Source: Anniella stebbinsi | Taxonomy: Eukaryota > Chordata > Lepidosauria > Squamata > Anniellidae | Assembly (NCBI GenBank): GCA_029215795.1 | Contig: JARDYH010000002.1 | Location: forward strand, 295,833,973-295,897,972 | Length of the DNA: 64,000 nt | Direction of reading: 5' to 3' | Part shown: positions 21,790 to 32,729 of the stretch, piece by piece | How positions within the stretch are numbered: position 1 is the stretch's first letter | How the letters are laid out: every line of letters starts with the position of its first letter | Position numbers and translations under genes: made by a program | The notes under the pieces: model-generated | What the model was told of the DNA's origin: nothing | What the model saw: only the letters and a program-made list of their open reading frames with translations | The model's database searches: none

Positions 21790-22200
21790 AAGGAGGCGCA
21801 CATTGTCCCAGAGCGAAGGAAGGAAGGGAAAAACTCAACAAACCTTAAGTCCTTGGCTGAACCGAGGGAGGAGGAGGCGGGAATCTCGTGCCAAACTTCT
21901 GGACGAGGCGTGCAGGAACCCAGCATGCACCTGTTGCTTTGGGAAAAGGCGGCTGTGGAAGAAGCGGTGCTGGTTGCAGCCATGGCTCCTCCTCATGAGT
22001 CGGGTGGCTGAGGAAGCTGTGCACCGTCCCCGCCTCCATAGGGGGGAGGAGGAGGAGGAGGAATAACTCAGGCGCTTCTCTTTGTCTGGGTCCTAGTGCC
22101 CCAGTTCTTTCTGCTCTCCTCTCTCTCTCTCTCTCTCTGTCTTGCCCAGCTGGACCAGGAATCCGGGATTTGTGACTGACCGGCCAGGACATTTTAGAAT
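21790..22200. other. CpG- and GC-rich block next to the right end
   Basis: Distinct from the AT-rich surroundings, with many CG dinucleotides in 21800-22080, a GGAGGAGGAGG run (22045-22062) and a CT run (22117-22138). It lies just inside the right terminal repeat. In DNA transposons such blocks can be the old promoter region; that is inference. The frames read through it (up to 124 codons) are low-complexity and not convincing. Confidence 0.45.
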
Positions 22201-22250
22201 GTCTTGGAATCCGTGACATTCCTGGTTTTCCGGGACATATGGCAACCCTA

Positions 22251-23829
22251 CTACTACTACTACTGAAGTTCCAACATCAGTGCCCAACATTTAGATGCAG
22301 CATCAGCTCAAGTAAAAAACTGAATCCACTCCTAGTGTCTTCATTAGAGTTTCTCATTTGTGGATCTCCAGATTTGGTAATTTTGTCCTGTCCCTTTTAA
22401 AACTGTGTGCTATTTTTAAGATACCAGTTTTAGATTGATGTTCCTTAATATCCCACAGATTTAGGGAAAGTATGGATTCAAATTTGGGGGTATCAGCTCA
22501 TCTTTTCTTGAAATAATGTGCAGTTTGCAAAATAAAACCTTGTGACTATCATTATAAGGAATGAGCCATTTAAAGTTACCACTGATGACTGTTTAAAATC
22601 GAGCAGAAAAGTAAAGACAGTTTTGATGGATCATCAAGTTCTCCTCATAGCATGGGGTAGCAAAATGACACCATAACCACTTATCTTTCAGTTCCCTTAA
22701 GATAAAGGCAATGAAATTCTTCTAAAGGCTTTTGACAACTTGAGCTTGGTTCTTTCTATCTCCTCTTTATCACTCCTACTTAGCAATTGTCACCGTTTTG
22801 TCAAAAGTTAATATTGTTAGTACTTAGGCATGCCTAACTACTTTAAATGGTGAGTAGTTGGCTATGTAAGTATCAGCTTGCATTTAAAGTATCAGCAACA
22901 TTCACTTTTAACCTAAAACATTCACTCATAAGCCCTAAAATGTATCTTATTTAAGAAGTATGCCTGTCTTGTAATTGTACCAAGGCTAAATGAAAGCTGA
23001 TGGTCCTGGGCCATGAGCTTGGGTTTCAAAATTGCAACTCTTTTTATATCAGACTAGTGATTTTCATTAGTTTAATGAAAGATACTTGAATCCTTTCCAG
23101 CAGCTGTTTAATGGATTACCGAGACCACCTCAATTGTTTCTACTACTGCAACAAAATTACCAGTGGCCAGATTCAATGCAAGCATTAAATGGATCTTGCT
23201 CTTAGATTGCTAGGAGTCACATTCCTAAACAAGCAATGCCACAAATAAGTTAGCAAAGATGGTGGAGTACAAGTTACATGATGATATACATCTGTTCCAA
23301 TTCCATTCAATTTGGAGGAAGAGGAAAGAAAACCCACTTCTGCTCCCAACTGTGTACTGTGTCTGGACATTCTGAACCATATTTATTCCTAAAAATATGT
23401 GTCTGGAACCCACATATTCCTAAAAATTCCTAACATTATTTGTGTGGAATCCACATAACAAGCAGCTTGTTTTTGGTAGGGAGTCGGGGATGGGACTACA
23501 GCAAAAAAGTAGGGGAAAGGGTTATGTACACTCCCCTTGCTGCTTCTATCCTGAATGTCACCATCTTCAGATGCTGCTTTTCAGTAACCAGAATGCATGG
23601 AGTATAGAAGGTAGTTTGGCCCGAGATAAATTCGAGGGGCAACATCTAACGGGGCACAAATGCTGATGTCAATTGCATTGTGCTAGCATAAACAACCTCT
23701 ATAGCAAAACCAATAGTATTAGTTGGCGTGCCAGGGAAACTCAGCGCACCAGCTAAAGGTATTGACATTGCTCTGGAGGTAGTTTACACTACAGCAGCAT
23801 AATTTATGTTAATGGTTGTGCCCTGTTAG
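22251..23829. other. No gene seen; long non-repetitive stretch
   Basis: 22251-22265 is a CTA run next to the transposon end. From 22350 on there is no repeat signature until the LINE piece at 23830. No exon recognised. Confidence 0.5.
22350..23220. promoter_or_regulatory. Candidate conserved non-coding block
   Basis: A long repeat-free stretch with TTTTCATTAGTTTAATGAAAG, CAGCAGCTGTTTAATGGATTA and similar homeodomain/E-box-like words and few long open frames. This is what conserved enhancers often look like, but conservation is untested. Confidence 0.22.
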
Positions 23830-24292
23830 ATCCTGGCTGTGTTCAGGGCGAAGTATAAAGTGTTGGTTATTACCTTTAAAGCCCTACATGGTTTGGGTCC
23901 AGGGTACCTACGGGATCGCCTTCTCCCGTACAATCCGCCCCGCACACTTAGGTCCTCTGGGAAGAACTTACTCAAGCCAGTCAGAACTAGGCTGGCGGGT
24001 GTTACCCAGAGGACCTTCTCTTCCATCGCTCCCAGACTATGGAATGGTCTGTCGGAGGAGGTTAGACAAATTGACAGTCTTCATGAATTTAAGAGAGTCA
24101 TGAAGACTGTCCTCTTCCGACAGGCCTATCCAGATGAATTTTAAGATGTTTTTAATGTTGTATTTTTCTCTTGTTTTTAAAAAATTTTTAACTGTTGTGA
24201 TTTTTATGTTTTATATTGTTGTTGTTCCCCGCCTCGATCCGGAGGGAGAGGCGGGCTACAAATAAATATTATTATTATTATTATTATTATTA
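23830..24292 (+). mobile_element. Non-LTR retrotransposon (CR1/L2-like) 3' fragment with intact-looking C-terminal frame
   Basis: Frame 23839-24144 gives about 101 residues of the polymerase C-terminal region: YKVLVITFKALHG near residue 6, LRDRLLPY near 25, then RTFSSIAPRLWNGL and FKRVMKTVLFRQAY before the stop. This order is typical of the tail after the reverse transcriptase of CR1/L2/Rex-type LINEs. A T-rich 3' UTR follows, then CCCCGCCTCGATCC/GGAGGGAGAGGCGGG and AAATAAATATT with an ATT tract (24267-24292). The copy is 5'-truncated at about 23830 but the remaining frame has no stop, suggesting a fairly recent insertion. Confidence 0.88.
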
Positions 24293-24934
24293 ATAGTCAA
24301 TGATGGAGTAATAATGAACTTGACAGTTGTTTATCTAGGGGTTACTCCCCACACAACATGATAATAACCAACTGTGGTGTGGATTAGGATCAGCATTGAC
24401 TTGACTCCATGCTGAGTTGATTTGCTCATCTTGCACCCTCTCTCCCCACTTCAATCCTTCCACTAGTATTCCATTAGTCATTTGTGCTGAAAATCTATTC
24501 TGCCAGCTGGACTAGAGTAGCAGACAACACTTTGACTGCTTTTGCCTTGCGACTCTGTGGCTGACAAAATAACCAGTGGTGGCCAAGACAATAACCAACA
24601 GTGCCATCCACACAACACAATAACCAACGATAGTTCAAATAGTCAACTCTGCACAGCACTGATTATTTGTGTTGGTTATTTCAGCCAAATTACCAACCTT
24701 TGACAGACCTTCAAATGGAGATATCTCCTCTGTTACAAAAGGGCAGTCCTCTATTTGAAGGGCTGACAGAGAACTGTCCTCTATTTTGAAGGCATCCTCT
24801 ATTTGAAAGGCTGTTGAGTCCAAGTCTAGTTCCCCCCCCCCCAAAAAAAAATGCTCAGAAAGGACTTCTGGGCATTGAAATTGCCAATCAACAGCTAGAC
24901 GTGGGCTGAGCAGGAGATATGCACTGTATTTCGG
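24293..24934. other. No gene seen
   Basis: 24340-24680 repeats words such as CACACAACA, ATAACCAAC and GTTGGTTATT in both orientations, hinting at an old decayed inverted repeat, possibly flanking 24360-24680. A C run is at about 24831-24842. Confidence 0.4.
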
Positions 24935-25042
24935 TTTCTATGTTAATAATCATTTTAAATGTGCATCATATAAATTAGCATATGTACATTTTATGTAAAT
25001 TGGTGTCCTCTTCTTTGGTGATTCACAAGTGGCCACCCAATA
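24935..25042 (-). repeat. GTGAATCACCAAA-type repeat, antisense fragment
   Basis: Reverse complement gives GGTGGCCACTTGTGAATCAC, CAAAGAAGAGGACACC, then CATAAAATGTACATATGC. This matches 47046-47216 and, weakly, 34488-34668 and 10918-10975. Confidence 0.55.
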
Positions 25043-26346
25043 CACATGGCAACCTCAAGCAGACCCCCACCACTGCATACTAAATAACATGTGACACAGG
25101 TGCTATGGGTGTACATCCTCCCCCCATCTTTTAGAGGGAAGGATTGTGTGATTTGACCTATGCATACATGAACATATGTGCATTGTATCCATATCACACA
25201 TTTTGCTGTGTGTGCGGTGGACGCACACATACAGCCAAACCTCTCTCACAACCATGATCCCTGACTGGATGAGTCTGTGAACTGGCACTCAGACTTAGCT
25301 GTTAAGAGAAAAGCTACAGTCATTAAGAACATAAGGAGAGTCCCTGTTCGATTGGAGCAAAGATCTATCTAGTCCAGCCTCCTGTCCCATCCTCACAGAG
25401 GTTACATAGCTGCCTATGAGAAGCCCAGAATATTCTGTGTATGTGCTTCAGATGCAGAACTTTCCCATTCAGAATGACTTCCCCATTCATTTCAATGGGG
25501 GGGGGGGGGCTCTAGTTTTTCTTTCTTCCTCCATCAGGAAGAAAGAAAAACAGTAAACATTAAAACAGTAATGCAATGAAATGCAAATGACTCTTGTGAC
25601 ATTACAGTGCACACGTGTCTCTGGAGAGTGGCAAACAAGCCCTGTAATAAATCAGCTGACTGTGGCGGGACATTCAGGACAATGACCTACATCTGATGAT
25701 GCCAGTTTTAAGTCTTTCAGCAGGGGTAGGCAAATGCAGGGGCCATAGCCAACCCCAAGGCTTTCGAGTCCCAGTCCCAGTCCCTGATCTCAACCACCAG
25801 CTACCCATCATACACATGTAGTATTCCAATCCTCAGCCACTTTCTTCCAAGCTGAGACAGAGGCAGAGGGATCTTTAGCTCCATCTCCTCAAGGGTTTTA
25901 TGCATCTCAGCAGCTCTGTGCTGTGTGCAAGCTGAGACCTAGACAAATGGAGATGAGACGGTAGCCATCTTGAGGAATTCTTCACATGTAGAACCTATGC
26001 ATGGAGAAAGGGGCAGTGGGGCTGCACCACAGGCCCTGTCCTTGATACCAGGTATGACACTGGCCCTGGCCAGTGGATGCCTGCCATTGATGTGGACATG
26101 CCTACATGCCAACAGTTGTTCATGCACAGACTTGCCTGATGCAGATGTCCATTTCAGTGTGCAGACGTCCAAGACCAGTATCGCACATGGCATCAAGGAT
26201 GGGGCCAGCAACATGGTTCTGCTGCTCCTTTCTTCACACATAGCTTCTGAATAGGGCTACCATTCTGTCCATAATGACAGGAGTGCTCCACCAAAGCACC
26301 ATTAATATTTAAGATCTGAGGAAGGGGGAGAAAGGGGAGGGTTCAA
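25043..26346. other. No gene seen; one repeat fragment
   Basis: 25324-25450 has TTAAGAACATAAGGAGAG and ATCTAGTCCAGCCTCCTG, a fragment of the repeat best seen at 44128. A G run is at about 25497-25510, followed by an inverted pair TTTTTCTTTCTTCC/GGAAGAAAGAAAAA (25517-25551). No coding evidence. Confidence 0.5.
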
Positions 26347-28704
26347 TAGGGTGACCATATTTTGGAAACCAAAAAGGAGGACAACATGGTTGGCTCCCAA
26401 GGGGACATGCCCACCAACATGTTTGGCCCAAGGGGGAATCTCCAGCACCAAGGGGGTGTGGCCACGTGAACATAGCCTTGGTCACATATCTGATTTTACA
26501 GCACACAATTAAGACAAATCTGTTCTACATACCTTCATGTTAAAATCACTGAAATAAAGAACAACGTATCTGAAATTATTTTCACTTACTCCTACTTTTG
26601 TAGCTTTTGCTGTACTTTGAAGCTTTTGCTATACTCTGTGTGATACATTCTCCCCTTCCCTCAAATATCTTTTCTGACTGTATCGTTACTCTGCTGCAAA
26701 CTGCTGCTGCTTTTAACAGGACTTGCTGCCACCTGGCTGGCTGGCTGGCTTTTTTATTTTTAAATTCCATTTTTTTTTAACATTGTGTATTATTGTCACA
26801 AGTTTCTCTACTCTAACATTAGGATGGGTGTTATGGGCGGCAGGCACTACTTCACCCATTCACACTTCTCACTTATATACATTAGCTTCTCAAGGCTTGC
26901 GCATTGACACCACTTCTCACATACAGATTTTGAACTCCTGTCTACTTCCTGCACAAACATGCAACTCTGAGACCCTCATTCTAATGCCCTGCGTTGCCTG
27001 CCAGCACCATAGGGCTAAGTTACAACAGGTGTCTCTGGGTTGTCTGTGCAGCCTCTGTTGTCTCTCTCTCTCTCTAAGTCATTGCAGCCAAACCAAAGCC
27101 TCCAGCCTCAAACAATCTCTCTCTCTCTCTCTCTCTCTGCCAAAGTCTCCCAATGGTCCAGCCAGGCCGCACATTTGTGGCCAGGGGTATTGCTTATTGT
27201 TTGGTCATGTCTGGTGACTCTTACTTTAAAAATCTCTGCCACCAGCTGCCTCCACCTCCTCTCATACTGCACACCTGCTCAACTCTGATGCACTCTTAAG
27301 ACACTCTGGGTGCCAAGCCAGCCTCTCGGAGCCAAGCTACAGGTGAATCTGGGTTGCATTCAGCCTCTCTCTGCCTTATGCCAGCCAACCAACATCTCCA
27401 GCTTCCAGCCTCAAACAATCCTCCTCCTCTCTCTCTCTCTCTGCCAAAGTCTCCCAACAGTCCAGCCAGGCTGTGCACGGCAACCTCTCAGGGCTAAGCT
27501 ACAGCCATCTCTGAGTTGTAACTCTGTCTGAAACTGATGCCAGCCAAAGCCTCCAACCAGCCAACACCTGCACCAACACTTGATTCTGAGATGCTCTTGA
27601 AAGACTCTGTGGCATGCCAGCCTCTCAGGGTTCAGCTACAGCTATGTCAGAGTTGTGTTTTCAGTCTAACTCTGTCTCTAAGAGATATGCCAGCCAGCCC
27701 AAGCCACAAATCTATCTATTTTTCTCTGACATGCACTTCAAATATTCTGCATTGTATGCCAGCAGTGCAGACAAAGCCTAGCTCACAAGTGAACAAAGTG
27801 AAATGGAAAGGAAGGGGTAGCAAAGCAAAGCAACAACATGCCAGGTTCCAACATCTGCATTAACAGGACATCCACAAAGATGAGAGCCTCTCTCTCGACT
27901 GACACCTCACTGTTGGTTGTGAGAGTTTTTTCTCTAAGGATGACCCTTCATCACCCATGATGTGGAACTCTGAAAAAAAAGGCCTCTGGCCTGTTCCGTT
28001 TTGCCCTGTGGGCTGCTTTGACTGACCTCTCCTTTCCCACATTTTGATCTATGGATGCCTCGCCTCTGCTGAGCTCCAGGTGCCCGACTGCCCACCAAAT
28101 CTACAACAGGAAAGGTGCCCTGCTTGCCTAGCACTTCTTAGCTAAAAACTTGAGATTCCCTTGATGCCAAGGGCTGAAAATTCTCAAGGTGCAATACTCT
28201 AAAGAGGAGGTTTGACAATCTGAGTTTGAAGGATATGGCTCCAGCAGTTTTTTAAAAAAATAATTTTAAAATCTCAAACTTTAAAAATTCCTATAAATCA
28301 ATGGATGAACAGATCTGCTTCAAACTTGGCAAGGCTAAAGCTCTATCAGGGAACTATCATGGTGCCAAATATCATCTATTTAGCTTTAAAAATGACTATA
28401 TTAAAACCTCAAACTTTTTTAACAAAAATCCTAAACATCAAAGGATGAACAGTTCTGCTTCAAATTTGGCATGGCTAAGGCCCTTCCTTAAAGCTATCAT
28501 AATGCCAAGTTTCATCTCTTTATCTTTACAAATGGCGGGGCTGTAAGCATTTTTGTTAATTCTCATTAAAGTAGAGCTGCCCTTTGGCTGGGGAGGATGG
28601 GAAAAATCTGGATTTTTTGTCAAATTTCATAATTTCCCCCCTTCCCAGATTTCTTACCCCAAATCCTGAAAAATCTGGGTTTTTCCTGTCATATGGTCAC
28701 CCTA
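26347..28704. mobile_element. Long hAT-like non-autonomous element, TAGGGTGACCATAT ends
   Basis: Starts TAGGGTGACCATATTTTGG followed by AAACCAAAAAGGAGGACAAC; ends ATATGGTCACCCTA. Same tips as the hairpin family. Inside: AAGGGGGTGTG-type words, an AT-rich part, a tandem array (26985-27700), and tail repeats of GATGAACAGATCTGCTTCAA type (28297 and 28434). No transposase: the longest plus frame (164 codons, 26723-27217) is low-complexity. Flanks GGGTTCAA and GAACTCCT do not match, so the target duplication is lost or the ends are not from one event. Confidence 0.8.
26985..27700 (+). repeat. Diverged internal tandem repeat with CT-rich tracts
   Basis: The word series GCCAGC(A/C)... AGGGCTAAGCTACAG ... 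TCTGGGTTG recurs at about 27000, 27315, 27484 and 27617, and TCAAACAATC with CT tracts and TGCCAAAGTCTCCCAA recurs at 27110-27150 and 27412-27455. Spacing is irregular (about 130-310 bp), so it is an old array with deletions. Confidence 0.65.
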
Positions 28705-29224
28705 GAACTCCTTGCCTATTTCAGCTCATGTGGATGTAAGCCTGGCCCAAAACATGTTGCTGACTCTCCCCATTCCATGTACAAAACACAACTGGACTGG
28801 CAACGTAATCTTATTTTGACTTTGGTGAGGGGGCAATGTCCTGCATAGCACCTCAGAGCAGTGGGCTAGATATGGGAGAGTAGGACAGGCCATTTGGCAG
28901 GCCCAGCATCAGGGGTCAGCCTGATAGGACAGCTGTCTAGGCTCCAGAGACTCAAAAGGGCCCATCCTACCCCATCCATACCAACTGATAAAATACCAGG
29001 CCACAGATGTAAAGTGGAGCCAAGTGCTAACTCAGCGCCCATTCAGCAACAGTGTTGGAGCAATGACAAAAAAATGGCTGTATTCTGAGTCAGCCCTGTG
29101 GATGATTTTTTTAAAAAATAGAGATACACACCATAGATTGGCAACAAAAAACCACAAACCATTTAAGCCAGTTTAGCCCCATTGGTATCAATGAAAAAAT
29201 TCAATGTTTTATGAAGCTTGTCAA
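28705..29224. other. No gene seen
   Basis: 28870-29085 resembles repeat-derived sequence (CAGCCTGATAGGACAGCTG and similar) but no partner copy is visible in this window. Confidence 0.4.
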
Positions 29225-29362
29225 TCAGAGATGGGGAACATGTGACCCTGCAGGTGCTGTTGGACTGCAACTTCCATCAGCCATAACCAGCAGTGCCAGT
29301 GGTAAGAATGATGGAAGCTGCGGTCCAACATCTGGAGACCCACACATTCTCATCTCTGGTTT
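29225..29362. mobile_element. Palindromic MITE, variant of the 16351 family
   Basis: Ends CAGAGATGGGGAACATGTG / CACATTCTCATCTCTG with inner pair GTTGGACTGCAACTTCCATCA / GATGGAAGCTGCGGTCCAAC. No coding capacity. Confidence 0.65.
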
Positions 29363-29986
29363 ATGTGGTGCAGGGGTAGACAACATGGTGCCCATTCCTT
29401 GGCACTTGCAAAGGTGCCCTAATTCACTTACTTAACCCCCCCCCCCATATATTTCCTTACAATGGCTGGGATTGCAGTGAAATAGGTTCCTGTTGGTGTT
29501 GGGGCTTAGACCCCTCCTCTGCCTCTGTGTACTCAGTCTTTGGGATAGGTTATTTGTCCTTTGCCACACCTCCCATGGCAGCCATTTTGAGTGGTGCCCA
29601 GGAGTTTCTCAAATTGTCAAAAGCCCCAAAAGGTTGCCTACCCCTGGTATAATGTATGGAGAGCTTCAGAGAGCTTAATCTGGATTTTATCCTTGAGAGT
29701 AGCCTTAAAATCAATATAAATAATTACATTTTTGCTGTTGAGAGTTGGTATTAGATAGAAGAATCAGGCGTTTATAGAGAAGAGTGCATTAAAGTTTGAC
29801 CAGTAGCCTGCCCTGTGGCCCAGGGGAAGATTGAGAGGTGTTAAACCTGAGTCGCCTGTGCCTTTGATCCAGTATTTTCGGCCATGTTCATTATAAAGAA
29901 CATCCCTGTTCTTGATTAAATGTATAGACAGCAATGACCAGCTTCATTGCTGTGCTGCATTTTAATAGAATTACACTAGTAATTAA
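29363..29986. other. No gene seen
   Basis: 29370-29660 has repeat-like words (GGGGTAGACAACATGGTGCCC, AAAGGTTGCCTACCCCTGG) forming an inverted pair about 270 bp apart, so this is probably another old palindromic element. 29690-29980 is unassigned. Confidence 0.45.
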
Positions 29987-30305
29987 TAGGGATGTGCAGC
30001 GGATCCGATCCGATCCACAATCCAGATCCAATCCAGCCAAAATCAGAATGAAAGGAAATAATTCTGATTTCAAAAAATGGGGGTCCGATTTTTTCCGATC
30101 CGATTTCCCCCCCCCCCCCGATTTTAATCGAGAAAAATTGGAAAATCAGACCACCATTTTTTTGTGTTTTCGCCATAGGCTTGCACTAGGGGAAAGAAAG
30201 CTTTCCCCCACTGCAAGTCTATGGGGAAAACATGGTGGTGTGTGAATGGGGACCTCCACCTCCCTCCCTCCCTCCCCCCACTCATGCTCCTTACTTGCTG
30301 CCTCC

Positions 30306-30339
<34 letters not shown>

Positions 30340-30852
30340 TTTATTTCTTACCCGCCTCTCTGTCTGGATCGAGGCGGGGAACAACAACATGATAAAATAC
30401 ATGATAAAATACTGCCATCCACTGCTGCCCACTGGTCCTTTCTACTGAGAAACAGGCTTCACAGCCTGCCTCTCAGTAGAGGACTGGGTGATGACGTCAC
30501 CCAGCGCTCTACTGAAAGGCAGGCCACAAAGCCTATTTTTCAGTAGAAGGGACCAGTGGACGGAAGTGGACGGCCCCTGCAGGTAAGGAGCGTGAGTGGG
30601 GGGAGGGACAGGGAGGGAGGGGGAGTTAGGCCCCCACTCACCCACCCACCTCCATGTTTTCTGTATAAGCTTGCATTGGGGGAAAGCTTTCTTTCCCCCA
30701 ATGCAAGCCTATGGCAAAAACATCTAAAATGGTATCGGAATCGGATCCGATCTGATCCGCAGGACCTCCGATTTTGTCCGATCTGATCCAGGGCAAAATC
30801 TGAGGTCCCGATTCCAATTCCGATATGATTTTTCCTCCCGTGCACACCCCTA
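29987..30852. mobile_element. Fold-back element F3 (hAT-like MITE) with a nested LINE tail
   Basis: Starts TAGGGATGTGCAGCGGATCC and ends GTGCACACCCCTA. Flanked by GTAATTAA / GTAACTAA (7 of 8). Both end regions contain the family hairpin (30173-30225 and 30664-30714), and the centre is a palindrome around TGACGTCA (30492-30499). A LINE 3' end (30306-30408) interrupts the left GC-rich arm. Confidence 0.88.
30306..30408 (-). mobile_element. LINE 3' end nested in F3, antisense
   Basis: AAT tract (30308-30335), then AATTTATTTCTTACCCGCC, TCTGTCTGGATCGAGGCGGGG and AACAACAACATG: the reverse complement of the tails at 15250-15350 and 24225-24292. Its sequence is foreign to the F family, which shows the LINE arrived after the F3 insertion. 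Confidence 0.8.
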
Positions 30853-31117
30853 GTAACTAATGTTTTAGAACTAGTTATGCACCTAACTAATGATGCCTTC
30901 TGAGTGTCTCTGAAGACATGTTTAAGATTTATTTAAGTATTAGTACTAGAGATGGTAACTGCAGTCTGCAAACAAAGCCCAATTAATATGAAAATTTGGT
31001 ATATCAGCATTTGTATGGAGTCCCAGCAGATGTTCGAACTGCTGGGTGAAACTAGAAGGCCTGAACTTGTTAGGCTACTTCAGCTGTACTGGTACCAGCT
31101 GTAGCTTCTGCCAGGCC
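30853..31117. other. Short unassigned stretch
   Basis: AT-rich; begins with the target duplication of F3. Nothing recognised. Confidence 0.4.
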
Positions 31118-31435
31118 ACCAAATCTGGCAGCTCCAGGTTTTTGTGGGGGCCATGGGCAAGACACCTGCTGTGGACCCCTCCCCCAGTGAGTCTACCTTC
31201 TCACTGCCATTGGCACTGGGTGCTATTGCTACTCATCCTCTTTCTCATCACTGCTACCACTTGCTTGCTTGACAGCGAACAAGGAGGCAGTTGCATCTAC
31301 TGCTCCTCGTTCTCACCACCACCTTTGGTAAGAAGCAGGTGAACAAGCAAGTTGCAATGGAGAAGAGAAGGAGCAACTCCAGGGAGCTCTTGTTAGAAAG
31401 CACCTGCTGGAGTACGGGCCCTCAGCAGGTGCCCA
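31118..31435 (+). repeat. Interspersed repeat R350, copy 2
   Basis: CAGCTCCAGGTTTTTGTGGG, CTACCTTCTCACTGCCATTG, CCACTTGCTTGCTTGACAGC, GAACAAGGAGGCAGTTGCA, GTTGCAATGGAGAAGAGAAG and CAGCCATGCC end, in the order of 62436-62790. Confidence 0.65.
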
Positions 31436-32606
31436 GCCATGCCTACCCTTGATGCCAGCACTGCATACAAGCACACACATAATAATTTGTTCCAACAAAT
31501 GTTTTGTACAAATCTGCCCATTCAAGTGTATAAGGGGCAAGGAGCACCATGAAGTGTAGAAGCCTCGGTACCAAAGAACTGGATCAGACAGTTAAACGAA
31601 TATGAACAAATGTAGTCACTAGCTGACCTCCCAGGAAAGAAAGGCATCATCCCAGATGTATGCAACCATATGCCAATGGATACTGGGATGTTCCATGCTA
31701 TGCACGCAGTTCTTCTGCAGATGGTATGAATGCCACTGCCTGAATTAAGGCATTGTTAAAACTTTTTTCTTCTTAACTTATCACTAAGAATGCCATTGGT
31801 TTCGTTCAAGAAGATGAAATGCATATCGGTTTGACACATGGGCACACAGCTGCAACAGGGAAGTCTAAATCCAGAGCTTTGCATATTCTGCATAGGCATC
31901 ACTCATCATGGAATCTGGAATGTGGTGCAGCATCTGACTTTCTCAGAATCTCAGCTTTCATTTTCCAATAAGCACGTTTCTTGTTTTCAAGGGATAAGAA
32001 GCAGGGCTGCTGTGCTTTCAGTGGCTTCCTTCTCTACCCGCACATCCCCATTTTAATCCCCAGATCCCTTTCCTTCATCCCCTTGGTGACTTTTGTAAAT
32101 TCCTTGTGTGCCACTCAAGTCCTTTCCAACACATTCAAAATTCTGGGAGAATCCAAAACTTTCAACACATTATGCAACTTTGTAAGGAGCCAGCACAGCA
32201 ATGAACTTTACGTCCCTGGGATTTCTTGGAGGGCTATTGCTAGGCACTGGACAGGATTTAAAAACTACACTGTCCCTGCCTGCCTGCTTACAATCTAAAG
32301 ATAAAGATGAGGCACACTGTGAAGGAAGGAAAAAGAAAGTAAAATGGTTTAATGTGCCATCCATTTGAAATCAATAATGGCGGATAAGCTTCTCAGGACG
32401 CTCGCTTGCCCGTAGCTATAAGAGATAATTCAGTATCAGTCATCTTCAAACTTTTCAGATCTACCTTTAGACCAAACATGTGTTTTGGGACTTCCCCCTC
32501 CTCCTCCTCCTCCTCCTCCTCCTCCTCCTCCTCCTTCTTCTTCTTCTTCTTCTTCTATATTTGTATCATGGCAGAGCTGCTGTTGCAACCAACCTTAGGT
32601 TACTCT
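31436..32606. other. No gene seen
   Basis: No recognised exon. 31800-32300 is non-repetitive with several 70-105 codon frames of no known family. A compound CCT/CTT tract ends the stretch. Confidence 0.5.
32496..32556. repeat. (CCT)n(CTT)n compound microsatellite
   Basis: CCT triplets to about 32534, then CTT triplets to 32556. Confidence 0.97.
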
Positions 32607-32729
32607 GCAATTCCGTAATGGATCTTGACCCACTGTGGTCTAGGCTCAATGGCAGAAACTCTCCAGAGTTTCAGGCAGGAGATGTCTGGAGATGTTGGGG
32701 ATTGAACCTGGAACCATTTACATGCAAAG

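Larger units (their letters stand above)
18035..22250. mobile_element. Composite hAT-like element with TAGGGTTGCCATAT ends
   Basis: Left end TAGGGTTGCCATATTCTGG followed by ACCACAAAACCAGGAC; right end CCTGGTTTTCCGGGACATAT then GGCAACCCTA. A second left-end-like sequence TAGGTTTGCTATATTCTGC at 20695 is followed by ACAAAACCAGGAC, so the right end could belong to 20695-22250 alone. Between them lie a direct duplication (18259-19137 and 20150-20694), two hairpin MITEs, a CR1 tail and a CpG-rich block. The flanking CTA repeats hide any target duplication. No transposase is readable. The single-element reading is inference. Confidence 0.5.

Noticed and set aside
21845..22219. 124-codon minus frame just inside a transposon end as a transposase start
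   Set aside because: It is rich in R-E and L/P runs from CT and GGAGGA tracts and shows no zinc-finger or catalytic motif of hAT transposases.
24340..24680. Telomere-like or satellite array
   Set aside because: The words recur only a few times and without constant spacing; too little for a satellite.
26723..27217. 164-codon frame with an apparent hydrophobic start
   Set aside because: It lies in the low-complexity CT-rich array of a transposable element; the shorter relative at 32730 lacks the region entirely.
28297..28550. CRISPR-like array (regular repeats with spacers)
   Set aside because: The units are about 137-155 bp, diverged, and sit inside a DNA transposon of a vertebrate genome; there are no short identical repeats with unique spacers.
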